Shown: positions 46,490 to 55,421 of the stretch, piece after piece
Numbering within the stretch: the stretch's first letter is position 1
How the letters are laid out: every line of letters starts with the position of its first letter
NCBI RefSeq assembly: GCF_003856975.1
Contig: NZ_CP033107.1
Coordinates: forward strand, 2,294,001-2,358,000
Source of the DNA: Plantibacter sp. PA-3-X8
GTDB taxonomy: Bacteria > Actinomycetota > Actinomycetes > Actinomycetales > Microbacteriaceae
Direction: 5' to 3'
DNA length: 64,000 nt
Notes under the pieces: generated by a model
What the model was told of the DNA's origin: nothing
Seen by the model: the letters and a program-made list of their open reading frames with translations, nothing else
Database searches by the model: none
Translations under genes and position numbers: made by a program

Positions 46490-47587
46490 ATGCCAGCCGA
46501 AGTCCCCGTACTCGACCTGTCCGTCTCCTCGGTGGAACTCACCCAGCAGCTGTGCGACATCGCCTCCGTCTCGGGGGATGAAGCCCGCATCGCCGACGCG
46601 ATCGAGGCGTCGCTCGAGGGTCTCGAGCACCTGACGATCGTGCGCGACGGCGACACGGTGGTCGCTTCCACTTCGCTCGGACGTGCACAGCGGGTCATCA
46701 TCGCCGGCCACATCGACACCGTCCCGATCAACGGAAACGTCCCGACCCGGTTCGAGGAGCGCGACGGCGAGGCGGTGCTCTGGGGTCGAGGGACGGTCGA
46801 CATGAAGGGCGGCGTCGCGGTCCAGCTGAAGCTCGCGGCTGAGCTCGCCGATCCCATCGTCGACATCACCTGGATGTGGTACGACAACGAGGAGGTCGCA
46901 TCCGACCTCAACGGCCTCGGGCGTCTCGCGCGGAACCGTCCCGACCTCTTCGTCGGTGACTTCGCGATCCTCGGCGAGCCGAGCAACGCCGGCGTCGAGG
47001 GTGGCTGCAACGGAACGCTCCGCGTCCACGTGAGCGCCCACGGCAAGCGCTCGCATGCGGCCAGGAGCTGGGTCGGCGTCAACGCGATCCACGCGATCTC
47101 ACCGGTCCTCGCGACGCTCGCCTCGTACACGCCACGGGAGGTCGAGGTCGACGGGCTCGTCTACCGGGAGGGCGTCAACGCGGTCGGGATCACCGGCGGC
47201 GTCGCCGGGAACGTGATCCCGGACTTGGTCACCGTCGAGGTGAACTACCGCTTCGCTCCGAGCCGGACGGGTGCCGAGGCGCTCGCCCACCTCGAGGAGC
47301 TCTTCTCCGGCTTCGAGGTCGTGCAGACGGACGTCGCGGAGGGCGCTCGTCCCGGGCTCGACGCGCCGATCGCCCAGGACTTCCTGGCCGCGGTCGGCGG
47401 CACACCGGCCCCGAAGTACGGATGGACGGACGTCGCACGCTTCTCCGCACTCGGCGTCCCCGCCGTCAACTACGGACCGGGTGACCCGCTCCTCGCCCAT
47501 GCCGACGACGAGCGCGTCCCGCTCGCACACATCCAGGACTGCGAGCGCGGGCTCCGCGCCTGGCTGACCGGGCCCGATGGTCGCTGA
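46490..47587 (+). CDS. dapE: Succinyl-diaminopimelate desuccinylase
   Basis: Zinc-dependent M20-family hydrolase of 365 residues, which frees LL-diaminopimelate and succinate. Metal-site blocks: [32 protein letters not shown], and a late HADDERV. It is the actinobacterial type (shorter N-terminus). ATG from TACACT 6 nt upstream. It overlaps the following glycosyltransferase gene by 11 nt. Confidence 0.94.
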   Translation: MPAEVPVLDLSVSSVELTQQLCDIASVSGDEARIADAIEASLEGLEHLTIVRDGDTVVASTSLGRAQRVIIAGHIDTVPINGNVPTRFEERDGEAVLWGRGTVDMKGGVAVQLKLAAELADPIVDITWMWYDNEEVASDLNGLGRLARNRPDLFVGDFAILGEPSNAGVEGGCNGTLRVHVSAHGKRSHAARSWVGVNAIHAISPVLATLASYTPREVEVDGLVYREGVNAVGITGGVAGNVIPDLVTVEVNYRFAPSRTGAEALAHLEELFSGFEVVQTDVAEGARPGLDAPIAQDFLAAVGGTPAPKYGWTDVARFSALGVPAVNYGPGDPLLAHADDERVPLAHIQDCERGLRAWLTGPDGR

Positions 47588-48800
47588 CGCGGCCCACTCG
47601 ACCGAGGTCGAGGAGCGGCCGTCGATGCTCCGGCGCTGGGCCCGCCTGCCCTGGTGGGGGCGGATCACCATCGTGTACGTGGTGTCGCGCCTGGTGACGA
47701 CCGCGATGTTCGCGGTCGCGAGTCTGCTGCAGGCGCCGGACTCCCGGTTCGGCGCGTTCCCCTCGCTCGGCACGCTCGCCGCCGGCTGGGACGGACAGTG
47801 GTACTGGTGGATCGCGACGTACGGCTACCCGACCCAGCTGCCGCTCGACGACGCCGGCCGGGTCGCGGAGAACGCGTGGGCGTTCATGCCGGTCTATCCG
47901 GGGGTCGTGAAGGCGCTCTCGGTCGTCACCTTCCTGCCGTGGCCGGTCATGGCCGTCATCGTCTCGCTGTGCTGCGGCTTGGGGGCGGCCCTGCTGTTCC
48001 ACCGGCTCCTGCGCATCCGCCTCGGCGATGAACGGGCGATGTTCGCCGTCGTGCTGTTCTGCATCGCCCCGCTCAGCGCCCTGTTCCAGGTCGCCTATGC
48101 GGAATCGATGTTCCTGCTGCTGCTGACGCTCGCACTGCTCCTGCTCGTGACGCGCCGGTACGGCTGGCTCCTCGCCGTCATCCCGGTCATGGCGTTCACC
48201 CGCCCCGGAGTCCTGGCCTTCTCGCTCCTGCTGGGCCTCCATCTCATCGTGCGTATCGTCACGCGACACCGCGACCCGCTCGCGCGCCGGGAGGTCGTCC
48301 TCATCCTCGCGGGCGGGGCCCTCGCTGCCCTCGCCGGATTCGCGTGGATGGTCATCGCCGGTCTCGTCACCGGGACGCCGGAGGCGTACCTCGAGACGGA
48401 GCTGGCGTGGCGGGCCGCCTTCATCGGGGAGCAGCCCCTCGTCCCGTTCTCGGCCTGGATCCAGGGCGGCCAGTTCTGGTTCGGGGATGGTCCGGGCATC
48501 GCCGTCGTCGCCGCGATCTTCGTCGGCTCCGTCGTGCTCCTGTTCCTCCCACCGGTGCGCCGGCTCGGTGCCGACCTCCGGTTGTGGGTGGGGTCCTACC
48601 TCCTGTACCTCTTCGCGGTGTTCTTCCCGCAGACGAGTGTCTTCCGGCTGCTCGTACCGGTCTTCCCGCTCCTCGGTGCGGTCGCCGTCCCACGGAACCG
48701 CTGGTACCGCGGTGGCGTCGTCATCGTCTCGCTGGCGTTGCAATGGTGTTGGATCTTCGTCATGTACGGCCTCGCGAACGCGTATTGGACCATTCCCTGA
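47577..48800 (+). CDS. GT-C-like membrane glycosyltransferase (PIG-V-like)
   Basis: A 407-residue integral membrane protein with about ten helices. The first extracytoplasmic loop holds AAGWDGQWYWWIATYGYP, the acid-bearing (WDG.WY) motif of PIG-V-like mannosyltransferases, followed by AFMPVYPGVVKAL. Such enzymes use polyprenyl-phosphate sugars. It overlaps dapE by 11 nt, so the two are co-transcribed although functions look unrelated. The substrate (lipoglycan or glycoprotein mannose) is inference. Confidence 0.83.
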   Translation: MVADAAHSTEVEERPSMLRRWARLPWWGRITIVYVVSRLVTTAMFAVASLLQAPDSRFGAFPSLGTLAAGWDGQWYWWIATYGYPTQLPLDDAGRVAENAWAFMPVYPGVVKALSVVTFLPWPVMAVIVSLCCGLGAALLFHRLLRIRLGDERAMFAVVLFCIAPLSALFQVAYAESMFLLLLTLALLLLVTRRYGWLLAVIPVMAFTRPGVLAFSLLLGLHLIVRIVTRHRDPLARREVVLILAGGALAALAGFAWMVIAGLVTGTPEAYLETELAWRAAFIGEQPLVPFSAWIQGGQFWFGDGPGIAVVAAIFVGSVVLLFLPPVRRLGADLRLWVGSYLLYLFAVFFPQTSVFRLLVPVFPLLGAVAVPRNRWYRGGVVIVSLALQWCWIFVMYGLANAYWTIP

Positions 48801-48842
48801 GCGCGGATCGGGCGTCATCCTGCGCCTCGCCGCGCCCAGGAT

Positions 48843-48871
48843 TATCACGAGCCCCCGTGATACGAGATAAT
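48843..48871. promoter_or_regulatory. Nested palindromes over the DUF3117 promoter
   Basis: TATCACG-AGCCCC-CGTGATA is a perfect 7-6-7 inverted repeat at 48843-48862. An outer pair, ATTATC (48841-48846) and GATAAT (48866-48871), also exists, and GATAAT is a plausible -10. The inner repeat would cover the -35 region and could bind a dimeric repressor or activator. Confidence 0.55.
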
Positions 48872-48903
48872 GGGGGTCAGTCGAATAACGAGAGGGGACT
48901 CGC

Positions 48904-49077
48904 ATGGCCGCAATGAAGCCACGCACCGGAGACGGGCCAATGGAGGCCGTGAAGGAGGGTCGGCTCATCATCGTGCGAGTGCCTCTTGAAGGGGGAGGGC
49001 GTCTCGTCGTGTCGGTCAACGACGCAGAGGCTCAAGAACTGCATGATGCACTCGCGGGTGTGGTGAGCGCGGGCTGA
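48904..49077 (+). CDS. DUF3117 family protein (57 residues)
   Basis: A very short gene, easily missed by length filters. The product MAAMKPRTGDGPMEAVKEG, followed by RVPLEGGGRLVVSV, closely fits the DUF3117 family, small proteins conserved across actinobacteria with no known function. GAGAGGGG lies just upstream. It is monocistronic, with its own palindromic promoter and a strong terminator. The M. tuberculosis homologue lies in the same extended neighbourhood between dapE and tatB. Confidence 0.9.
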   Translation: MAAMKPRTGDGPMEAVKEGRLIIVRVPLEGGGRLVVSVNDAEAQELHDALAGVVSAG

Positions 49078-49106
49078 TCCCCGTCACCGACGCCGCATGA
49101 GCCGAG

Positions 49107-49151
49107 AACCGGCCGCCATCACTGCTCACAGAGTCAGGATGGCGGCCGGTT
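49107..49151. terminator. Hairpin between DUF3117 and the methyltransferase
   Basis: A perfect 14-bp stem AACCGGCCGCCATC with complement and a 17-nt loop, between converging genes. Confidence 0.8.
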
Positions 49152-49171
49152 CGTCGTCGTGCGGGGAGGGC

Positions 49172-49804
49172 TCAGAGGTTCGGTTTGGTGATCTGCAGGA
49201 GGCCGTCGCCGGCCGGGGACAGGGCGCTGACGACCGCGTCTGACGCGGAGATCTCCTGGACGAGCGAGCGGAAGAGGCCTGTGGTCTCGTCCCGCTGAGC
49301 CGGATCGGCCACGCGGCCCCGCCAAAGCGCGTGCGGGACGAGCACGGTGCCACCGGGACGCACCAGACGGAGTCCGTGCTCGACGTACTCGATGACCGAT
49401 CCCGGGTCGCCGTCGACGAGGACGAGGTCGTAGGAGTTCTCGTTCATCCGCGGCAGGACGTCGAGCGCGCTGCCGGTGATGAGGCGGATGCGGTTGGTCG
49501 TGATGCCGGCCTCCGTGAACGCCGCGCGTGCCTGCTGCTGGTGCACGATCTCGGTGTCGATGGACGTCAGCACCGCGCTCGTGGCGCCGCGGAGCAGCCA
49601 GAGCCCGGAGACGCCGGTGCCGGTGCCCACCTCGACGATGGACTCCGCGCGGGTAGCCGCGGCCACCACCGCGATCTGCGCGCCGATCGCCGGGGAGATC
49701 GGTTCGACGCCCAGTTCGTGCGCGTGAGCGCGCGCCGTGAGCATCGCCGCGCTCTCGACGACGACGTCGCCCGCGTACTTCCAGTTGAGATTGTGTTCTG
49801 ACAC
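49172..49804 (-). CDS. SAM-dependent O-methyltransferase
   Basis: A 210-residue class I methyltransferase of the catechol/caffeoyl-CoA type. SAM motif IVEVGTGTGVSGLWLL, acidic ribose contact VLTSIDTEIVHQQQ, and VLVDGDPGSVIEYV. Homologues next to tatB/sigE in actinobacteria (Rv1220c type) have this length. GTG start with GGAGG upstream. It faces away from tatB, 71 nt apart. Substrate unknown. Confidence 0.9.
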   Translation of the reverse strand: MSEHNLNWKYAGDVVVESAAMLTARAHAHELGVEPISPAIGAQIAVVAAATRAESIVEVGTGTGVSGLWLLRGATSAVLTSIDTEIVHQQQARAAFTEAGITTNRIRLITGSALDVLPRMNENSYDLVLVDGDPGSVIEYVEHGLRLVRPGGTVLVPHALWRGRVADPAQRDETTGLFRSLVQEISASDAVVSALSPAGDGLLQITKPNL

Positions 49805-49863
49805 CTTGCCTCCGGATCCCAGCGTATGGCCTGCAACTGCTCCGACAGCTGAGGCTCGCGCGG

Positions 49864-49869
49864 TAGTCT
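49864..49869 (+). promoter_or_regulatory. -10 element of tatB (leaderless)
   Basis: TAGTCT, 6 nt before the GTG at 49876. Confidence 0.5.
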
Positions 49870-49875
49870 GATGTC

Positions 49876-50316
49876 GTGTTCGGTCTGACCTTCGACAAAC
49901 TCCTCATCATCGGGGTCATCGCCGTGTTCCTGCTGGGTCCGGAACGGCTGCCGTACTACGCCTCGCAACTGGCGCGACTCGTCCGCACCCTCCGCGACCT
50001 CGCCTCCGGCGCCAAGGACCGGATGCGCGAGGAGATGGGACCGGAGTTCGACGAGGTCGACTGGAAGAAGCTCGACCCGCGTCAGTACGATCCGAGACGC
50101 ATCATCCGCGAGGCGCTCCTCGACGACGAGCCTCCGGTGACGCCGACGGTCGCGACGACCGCTCCGCTCGACGCGGCTCCCGCAGCCGCGGCCGCCGATG
50201 CAGCCGTCCCATCGCTCGAGAAGCCGAAGTCGATCCAGGCGGCGACCGACGAGCGCCTGCGCCGACTCGCCGCCGGAGAGACCGCCGCGCCCCCGTTCGA
50301 CCTCGAAGCCACCTGA
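49876..50316 (+). CDS. tatB: Sec-independent translocase subunit TatB
   Basis: A 146-residue membrane protein of the twin-arginine pathway. One N-terminal helix (FDKLLIIGVIAVFLLGPERL), the GPERLP hinge and an amphipathic helix (YYASQLARLVRTLRDLASGA), then a long acidic Ala/Pro tail. It fits TatB rather than TatA because of the GPERLP and tail length. The Tat-exported EfeB in this window is a likely client. GTG start from the leaderless promoter. Confidence 0.9.
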   Translation: MFGLTFDKLLIIGVIAVFLLGPERLPYYASQLARLVRTLRDLASGAKDRMREEMGPEFDEVDWKKLDPRQYDPRRIIREALLDDEPPVTPTVATTAPLDAAPAAAAADAAVPSLEKPKSIQAATDERLRRLAAGETAAPPFDLEAT

Positions 50317-50351
50317 GTCCGCTTCGGTCGCGCACGTCCGACCCGGACGGC

Positions 50352-51542
50352 TCAGCTCGTGCTGACGCCGAGACGACGACCGGCGAGGCCACGAGGTCTC
50401 GCAGCGAGCTGACCGGCCAGCCGGAGGATCTCGGCAGCCGCGGGATCCGTCGGATCCGAGAGGACGATCGGCAGCCCGGCGTCCCCGCCCTCCCGAAGCG
50501 GAACGCTGAGCGGGACCGAGGCGAGGAGCGGTACCGGGGCGTCCTGGCCGATCGACAGCCGCGCCGCGAGCGCCTCGCCACCCCCTGAGCCGAACAGCTG
50601 CAGGACGCTGCCGTCGGGCTGGGGGAGACCCGCCATGTTCTCGATGACGCCGTGGACGCGCTGCCCGGTCTGGCGCGCCACCACGCCGCTGCGCTCGGCC
50701 ACCTCGGCGGCGGCCGGCTGCGGTGTCGTGACGACGAGCACCTCGGCGTGGGGGAGCAGCTGGCCGATGGAGATGGCGACGTCCCCGGTGCCGGGCGGGA
50801 GGTCGAGGAGCAGCACGTCGAGGTCGCCGAAGAACACGTCGGTCAGGAACTGCTGGATGGTGCGGTGGAGCATCGGTCCGCGCCAGGCGACGGCGACGGC
50901 GGTGGTGCCGTCCGTCGGTGCGTCGATGAACATGCCGATCGAGACGACCTTCACACCGTGGGCGACGGGCGGCAGGATCATGTCGCCGACCTGCGTCGGT
51001 TTGACGGCCAAGCCGTTCTCGACCAGTCCGAGGAGCCCCGGGATGGAGAACCCGTGGACGTCCGCGTCGACCAGGCCGACCCGCAGGCCGCTGGCGGCGA
51101 GTGCGACGGCCAGGTTCGCGGTCACCGTCGACTTCCCGACACCGCCCTTGCCGCTTGTGACGGCGTACACGCGGGTCAGTGAGTCCGGGCCGAACGGGAT
51201 GCCGCGGGCGCTGCGGCCGCCACGCAGGCGCTCCGTGAGTGCCTGACGCTCCGCCGTCGTCATCACCTGGACGTCGACCGCGACGCTCGTCACCCCGGGG
51301 GTCGCCGCGGTGGCCTCACGCACGTCGCGCTCGATGCTCGCCGCTGCCGGGCAGCCGACGATCGTGAGCTTGATGGTGACGTCGGCGGCACCGGTGTCGT
51401 CCACCGTGATCGGGCCGACCATGTCGAGTTCGGTGATCGGTTTGCGGATCTCCGGGTCGATGACTCGGGCGAGCGCGGTCCTGATCCGCTCGGCGAGGCC
51501 GGTGTCAGCCGCGCCGGTGTCAGCCGCGCCGGCGTCAGCCAC
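50352..51542 (-). CDS. mrp: Fe-S cluster carrier ATPase Mrp/ApbC
   Basis: A 396-residue P-loop ATPase. N-terminal MIP18-like domain (about 15-95) with RVIDPEIRKPITELDMVG and IVGCPAAASIE, then the deviant Walker A VTSGKGGVGKST (about 130), DADVHGFSIPGLLG and LLDLPPGTGDVAISI. It lacks the CxxC usually present near the C-terminus of many Mrp proteins. The N-terminus holds a small repeat (GAADT three times), so length there may vary. GTG start overlaps the DUF1003 stop by 8 nt. Confidence 0.92.
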   Translation of the reverse strand: MADAGAADTGAADTGLAERIRTALARVIDPEIRKPITELDMVGPITVDDTGAADVTIKLTIVGCPAAASIERDVREATAATPGVTSVAVDVQVMTTAERQALTERLRGGRSARGIPFGPDSLTRVYAVTSGKGGVGKSTVTANLAVALAASGLRVGLVDADVHGFSIPGLLGLVENGLAVKPTQVGDMILPPVAHGVKVVSIGMFIDAPTDGTTAVAVAWRGPMLHRTIQQFLTDVFFGDLDVLLLDLPPGTGDVAISIGQLLPHAEVLVVTTPQPAAAEVAERSGVVARQTGQRVHGVIENMAGLPQPDGSVLQLFGSGGGEALAARLSIGQDAPVPLLASVPLSVPLREGGDAGLPIVLSDPTDPAAAEILRLAGQLAARPRGLAGRRLGVSTS

Positions 51543-52077
51543 GCCGGCGCTCGGGCCCGTCGTGTTCGGGCTGGTCCGTGCGATCCCGATCGAGTTCCTC
51601 GAGGAGGGAGCGCAGTTCGGCGCGGATGAAGTCCTTCGAGGCCATGTCCTTGAGGGCCAGTCGCAGCGCGACGACCTCACGGGCGAGGTACTCGGTGTCG
51701 GCGAGGTTGCGTTCGGACCGCTGCCGGTCCTGCTCGATCTGCACGCGGTCGCGGTCGTCCTGGCGGTTCTGGGCGAGCAGGATGAGCGGAGCGGCGTACG
51801 AGGCCTGGAGCGACAGCACGAGGGTCAGGGCCACGAAGCCGATGTCGACGGAGTCGAACCGGAGGGCGAGTGGACCGTAGGTGTTCCAGGCGATCCACAG
51901 GATGACGAAGAGGGTGAGGCCGAGGAGGAACCACGGCGTGCCCATCGCCCGGGCGATCCACTCGGTGAACCGGCCGAAGCGGTCGCGCGAGGCCGGGGCG
52001 CGGCGGATGGAACGGACGGAACTCCGAAGCCCCTTCGGAGCGTCGAGCCGGACCTCATTGCGGGGTGCTCGTGCCAC
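51535..52077 (-). CDS. DUF1003 membrane protein
   Basis: A 180-residue protein with two central membrane helices separated by a short loop (PWFLLGLTLFVILWIAWNT, then VDIGFVALTLVLSLQASYAA, followed by LILLAQNRQDDRDR), the DUF1003 hallmark. A charged coiled-coil C-terminus follows. GTG start with an excellent AGGAGGG 6 nt upstream; it overlaps the preceding gene by 22 nt and mrp by 8 nt, so three genes form a unit. Function unknown. Confidence 0.9.
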   Translation of the reverse strand: MARAPRNEVRLDAPKGLRSSVRSIRRAPASRDRFGRFTEWIARAMGTPWFLLGLTLFVILWIAWNTYGPLALRFDSVDIGFVALTLVLSLQASYAAPLILLAQNRQDDRDRVQIEQDRQRSERNLADTEYLAREVVALRLALKDMASKDFIRAELRSLLEELDRDRTDQPEHDGPERRRG

Positions 52078-53368
52078 GACCTGCCCTCCTTCCGTTCGAT
52101 CCGAGCCGCTGTTCCGACGCCGGGAGTTCATCGTTCTCGTCGATGCTGCGCCAGTCGTCCGGGAGCAGGTAGTCGAGGACGTCGTCGATCGTCACGACCC
52201 CCAGGAGCCGGTGCTGTTCGTCGACGACGGGTACCTGGACGAGGTTGTAGCTCGCGAGGATCCGCGAGACCTCGGCGGCGGAGGTCCGCACGCCCACCGG
52301 ATCGAGGCTCTGATCGAGCAGGGTCCCGAGGCGCTCGTGCGGCGGGTAGCGGAGCATGCGCTGGAAGTGCACCATCCCGAGGAAGCGTCCCGTCGGTGAC
52401 TCGTACGGCGGCAGGGTGATGCAGACGCCGGCCGCCAGCGCCGGTGCCAGCTCGGAGCGTCGGATCGACGCGAGGGCCTCCGCGACGGTGGCGTCGGCGG
52501 AGAGGATGATCGGCTCGGTCGTCATGAGGCCACCCGCGGTCTCCGGGTCGAACCGGAGGAGCATGCGGACGTCCTCCGCCTCCTCCGGCTCCATGAGCTC
52601 GAGGAGGTGCTCACCGCGGTCCTCGGGGAGCTGGGCGATGAGGTCGGCCGCGTCGTCCGGCTGCATCTGATCGAGGACGTCGGCTGCGCGGTCGTCGTCG
52701 AGCTGGGCGAGGATCTGGACCTGGTCCGTCTCTGGCATCTCCTCGAGCACGTCCGCGAGGCGGTCGTCAGACAGCTCCTCCGCGACCTCGATCATCCGGT
52801 CGCGCGGGAGGTCGAGGAGCGTGTTCGCGAGGTCGGCCGGTTTCAGGTCGGCGTAGGTCGCGATGAGCTGCTCGGCGGACTGGGCCTCGCCGAGCTCCTG
52901 CTCCTCGCGCAGCTCGTTCCAGGTGGCGAAGGTGGTCGGGCCCTTCACGAAGGGGGAGGCGGTGGTCTTCGGGCGGCGGACGAACAGCTGCGACACCTGC
53001 CACTCGCCGGGGCCCTGCTCCTCGATGGCGACGTCCTCGATCGTCGCCTCCTCACCGGTGGCGCGGAAGACGACGCGTCGGCCGAAGAGTTCGGCGATCA
53101 CGCGCACCTCGCCACCGCGCTGCTCGAACCGGCGGACGTTGATGAGTCCCGTGGTGATGATCTGCCCGGCGCCGATGCTCGTCACGCGGCCGATCGACAC
53201 GAACACACGGCGTTTCCCGGGGATCTCGACGATGAGGCCGACGACCCGCGGGGGTTTGCCGGTGCGGTAGACGACGAGCACGTCCCTGACCTTGCCGACA
53301 CGATCGCCCGCGGGGTCGAAGACGGTGCACCCGGCGAGCCTGGCGACGAACACTCTGGTTGCACTCAC
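52055..53368 (-). CDS. PRC-barrel, MgtE_N and CBS-domain protein
   Basis: A 437-residue soluble protein. N-terminal PRC-barrel-like region (about 10-150; GDRVGKVRDVLVVYR), then MgtE N-terminal superhelix repeats (about 165-275; LADVLEEMPETDQVQILAQL and similar), then two CBS domains (about 285-400; VPVVDEQHRLLGVVTIDDVL). The transmembrane channel of MgtE is absent. It may sense magnesium or nucleotides and act on a partner such as the DUF1003 protein. GTG start; TAGGTT ends 7 nt upstream. Fusion is known from actinobacteria. Confidence 0.92.
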   Translation of the reverse strand: MSATRVFVARLAGCTVFDPAGDRVGKVRDVLVVYRTGKPPRVVGLIVEIPGKRRVFVSIGRVTSIGAGQIITTGLINVRRFEQRGGEVRVIAELFGRRVVFRATGEEATIEDVAIEEQGPGEWQVSQLFVRRPKTTASPFVKGPTTFATWNELREEQELGEAQSAEQLIATYADLKPADLANTLLDLPRDRMIEVAEELSDDRLADVLEEMPETDQVQILAQLDDDRAADVLDQMQPDDAADLIAQLPEDRGEHLLELMEPEEAEDVRMLLRFDPETAGGLMTTEPIILSADATVAEALASIRRSELAPALAAGVCITLPPYESPTGRFLGMVHFQRMLRYPPHERLGTLLDQSLDPVGVRTSAAEVSRILASYNLVQVPVVDEQHRLLGVVTIDDVLDYLLPDDWRSIDENDELPASEQRLGSNGRRAGRGTSTPQ

Positions 53369-53436
53369 GACTACTAACCTACCCGCCGGTGGTCGGCCTG
53401 GAGTGCCCGCTCGGGGCGGGGTGAGAGGATGGAGGC

Positions 53437-53940
53437 ATGAGTGATCCGCGACAGTTCGGCCGGAAGGGCGCCCCGGCGCTCGGCGTCATCCCGCGAGGCG
53501 AGACGGTGGCCAGCTACGAGAGTTACGAGTCCGCGCAGGCCGCGATCTCGTCGCTCGCCCACACCGATTTCCCGGTCAAGGAGATCTCGATCGTCGGCAG
53601 TGATCTCAAGAGCGTCGAACGCGTCACCGGTCGCCTCAGCTACGGCCGTGCTGCGGGAGCCGGTGCGGTCAGCGGTGCCTGGCTGGGACTGTTCCTCGGG
53701 CTCGTCCTCGTCATCTTCAATCCCGAGACGAACCTCATGCTGCTCGGAGCCGCGGTGCTCATGGGTGCCGCGTTCGGCATGCTGTTCGGCATCGTGTCGT
53801 ACTCGGTGACCCGCAAGCGGCAGGAGTACACCTCGGCCACGCTCGTCGTGGCGACGCGCTACGACCTCATCGTCGGCGGTGAGCTCGCGAACCGCGCACG
53901 CAACCTCCTGGAGCGCGGCCCGGAGACCGACGCGGGCTGA
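53437..53940 (+). CDS. General stress protein 17M-like membrane protein
   Basis: A 167-residue protein. N-terminal soluble GSP17M-like domain (VASYESYESAQAAISSLAHT, then KEISIVGSDLKSVERVTGRL), two membrane helices (about 75-120; GAWLGLFLGLVLVIF and LLGAAVLMGAAFGMLFGIVS), then a C-terminal region. GAGGAT ends 6 nt before the ATG. The homologue in the M. tuberculosis order is the general-stress-like membrane protein at the end of the same block. Probably a stress-response envelope protein. Confidence 0.83.
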   Translation: MSDPRQFGRKGAPALGVIPRGETVASYESYESAQAAISSLAHTDFPVKEISIVGSDLKSVERVTGRLSYGRAAGAGAVSGAWLGLFLGLVLVIFNPETNLMLLGAAVLMGAAFGMLFGIVSYSVTRKRQEYTSATLVVATRYDLIVGGELANRARNLLERGPETDAG

Positions 53941-53982
53941 TCCAGCCGCGTCAGGCTCCGAGCCGTCGCCCGGCGGACGGGC

Positions 53983-55380
53983 TCAGCGCGCGAGCCAGGC
54001 CTCGACCTCGTCCGCGGTGCGCGGGATGCCGGCCGACAGGTTCTCCGCGCCGTCCTCGGTGACGAGGATGTCGTCCTCGATCCGGACGCCGATGCCGCGG
54101 TACTCCTCGGGGACCGTGAGGTCGTCGACCTGGAAGTAGAGGCCGGGTTCGATCGTGAAGACCATGCCGGGCTCGATCACGGCGTCGGCGTACATCTCGC
54201 GGCGGGCCTGGGCGCAGTCGTGCACGTCGGTGCCGAGGTGGTGGCTCGTCCCGTGCACCATGTACCGCCGGTGCTGCTCGTTCTCCTTCAGGAGCGCTTC
54301 CTCGGCGGTGACGGGGAGCAGGCCCCATTCGGCGGTCTTGCGTGCGATGACCGCCATCGCGGCCGCGTGCACCTCGCGGAACCGGATACCGGGGCGGACG
54401 ATGGCGAAGGCCTCGTCGGCCGCCTCACGGACGGCCTCGTAGACCCGTCGCTGGACTTCGGTGAACGTGCCGGACACCGGGATCGTGCGGGTGATGTCGG
54501 CGGTGTAGTAGCTGTCGAGCTCGACGCCGGCGTCGATGAGGATGAGGTCACCCGGGACGACCCGTCCGTCGTTGCGCGTCCAGTGGAGGATGCAGGCGTG
54601 CGGTCCAGCGGCGGCGATGGTCTCGTACCCGACGCCGTTCCCGTCGGCGCGAGCCCGCCCGGCGAAGACGCCCTCGACGATGCGCTCGCCGCGCTCGTGC
54701 GCGAGGACCTTCGGGAGTTCGGCGACGACGTCGTCGAAGCCGCGCGCGGTCGCGTCGACGGCGAGACGCATCTGCGCGATCTCGTAGGCGTCCTTCACGA
54801 GGCGCATCTCGGACACGGCGCGCGTCAGGGTGTCGTCGACGTCGACCGTGAGATCGGCGGCGTCGGCGGTGAACGCCGAGAGGTCGGCGGTCGCGATCGC
54901 GAGGTCGGCGGCCACCTGGGCGAGCGACGGACGCGCACCGATCCAGAACTCACCGATCGCGGCGTTCGTGTAGAACTCGTCGGTGTCGCGGCCCGCTCGC
55001 TCGCGGAAGTACAGGGTCGCGGTGTGGCCGGACTCCTCGGGATCGAGCACGAGGACGCTGTCGGGCTCGGTGTCGGCCGCCCAGCCGGTGTAGTAGGAGA
55101 AGGCGGAGTGCGCCCGGTACAGGTAGTCGGTGTCGTTCGACCGCTGCTTCATCCCGCCCGCGGGGAGGACGAGACGGTGACCGGGGAACTGTGCCGACAG
55201 GCGTTCACGACGAGCCGCTGCGAGGCCGGCGGTCTCCCGCGGCTCCGGCAGGACCTCGGGGCGGTCTGCCCACCCGGTGCCGATGAAGGCGCGGAAGCCC
55301 TCGGACCAGGCGGCCGCCCGGTTGGAGGTCGCCTCGGTCTGGACGGTGTTCGAACTGGATGTGTCTGCGGAAGTCGCCAT
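53983..55380 (-). CDS. pepP: Xaa-Pro aminopeptidase (M24B)
   Basis: A 465-residue metallopeptidase that removes the N-terminal residue before proline. Creatinase-like N-terminal domain (about 40-190), then the pita-bread fold with metal ligands in LIDAGVELDSYYTADITRT, the HGTSHHLGTDVHD helix, TIEPGLYF and VRIEDDILVTEDG. GACAAT ends 6 nt before the ATG. Length is typical of PepP. Confidence 0.94.
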   Translation of the reverse strand: MATSADTSSSNTVQTEATSNRAAAWSEGFRAFIGTGWADRPEVLPEPRETAGLAAARRERLSAQFPGHRLVLPAGGMKQRSNDTDYLYRAHSAFSYYTGWAADTEPDSVLVLDPEESGHTATLYFRERAGRDTDEFYTNAAIGEFWIGARPSLAQVAADLAIATADLSAFTADAADLTVDVDDTLTRAVSEMRLVKDAYEIAQMRLAVDATARGFDDVVAELPKVLAHERGERIVEGVFAGRARADGNGVGYETIAAAGPHACILHWTRNDGRVVPGDLILIDAGVELDSYYTADITRTIPVSGTFTEVQRRVYEAVREAADEAFAIVRPGIRFREVHAAAMAVIARKTAEWGLLPVTAEEALLKENEQHRRYMVHGTSHHLGTDVHDCAQARREMYADAVIEPGMVFTIEPGLYFQVDDLTVPEEYRGIGVRIEDDILVTEDGAENLSAGIPRTADEVEAWLAR

Positions 55381-55421
55381 ACCTCCATTGTCGCACTGCG
55401 GTCGCGACAGGCGCCCGACCC

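Noticed and set aside
51487..51545. Short tandem repeat suspected as a site of phase variation
   Set aside because: Repeat unit is a multiple of three and lies at the start of mrp; changes would only add residues to the N-terminus.
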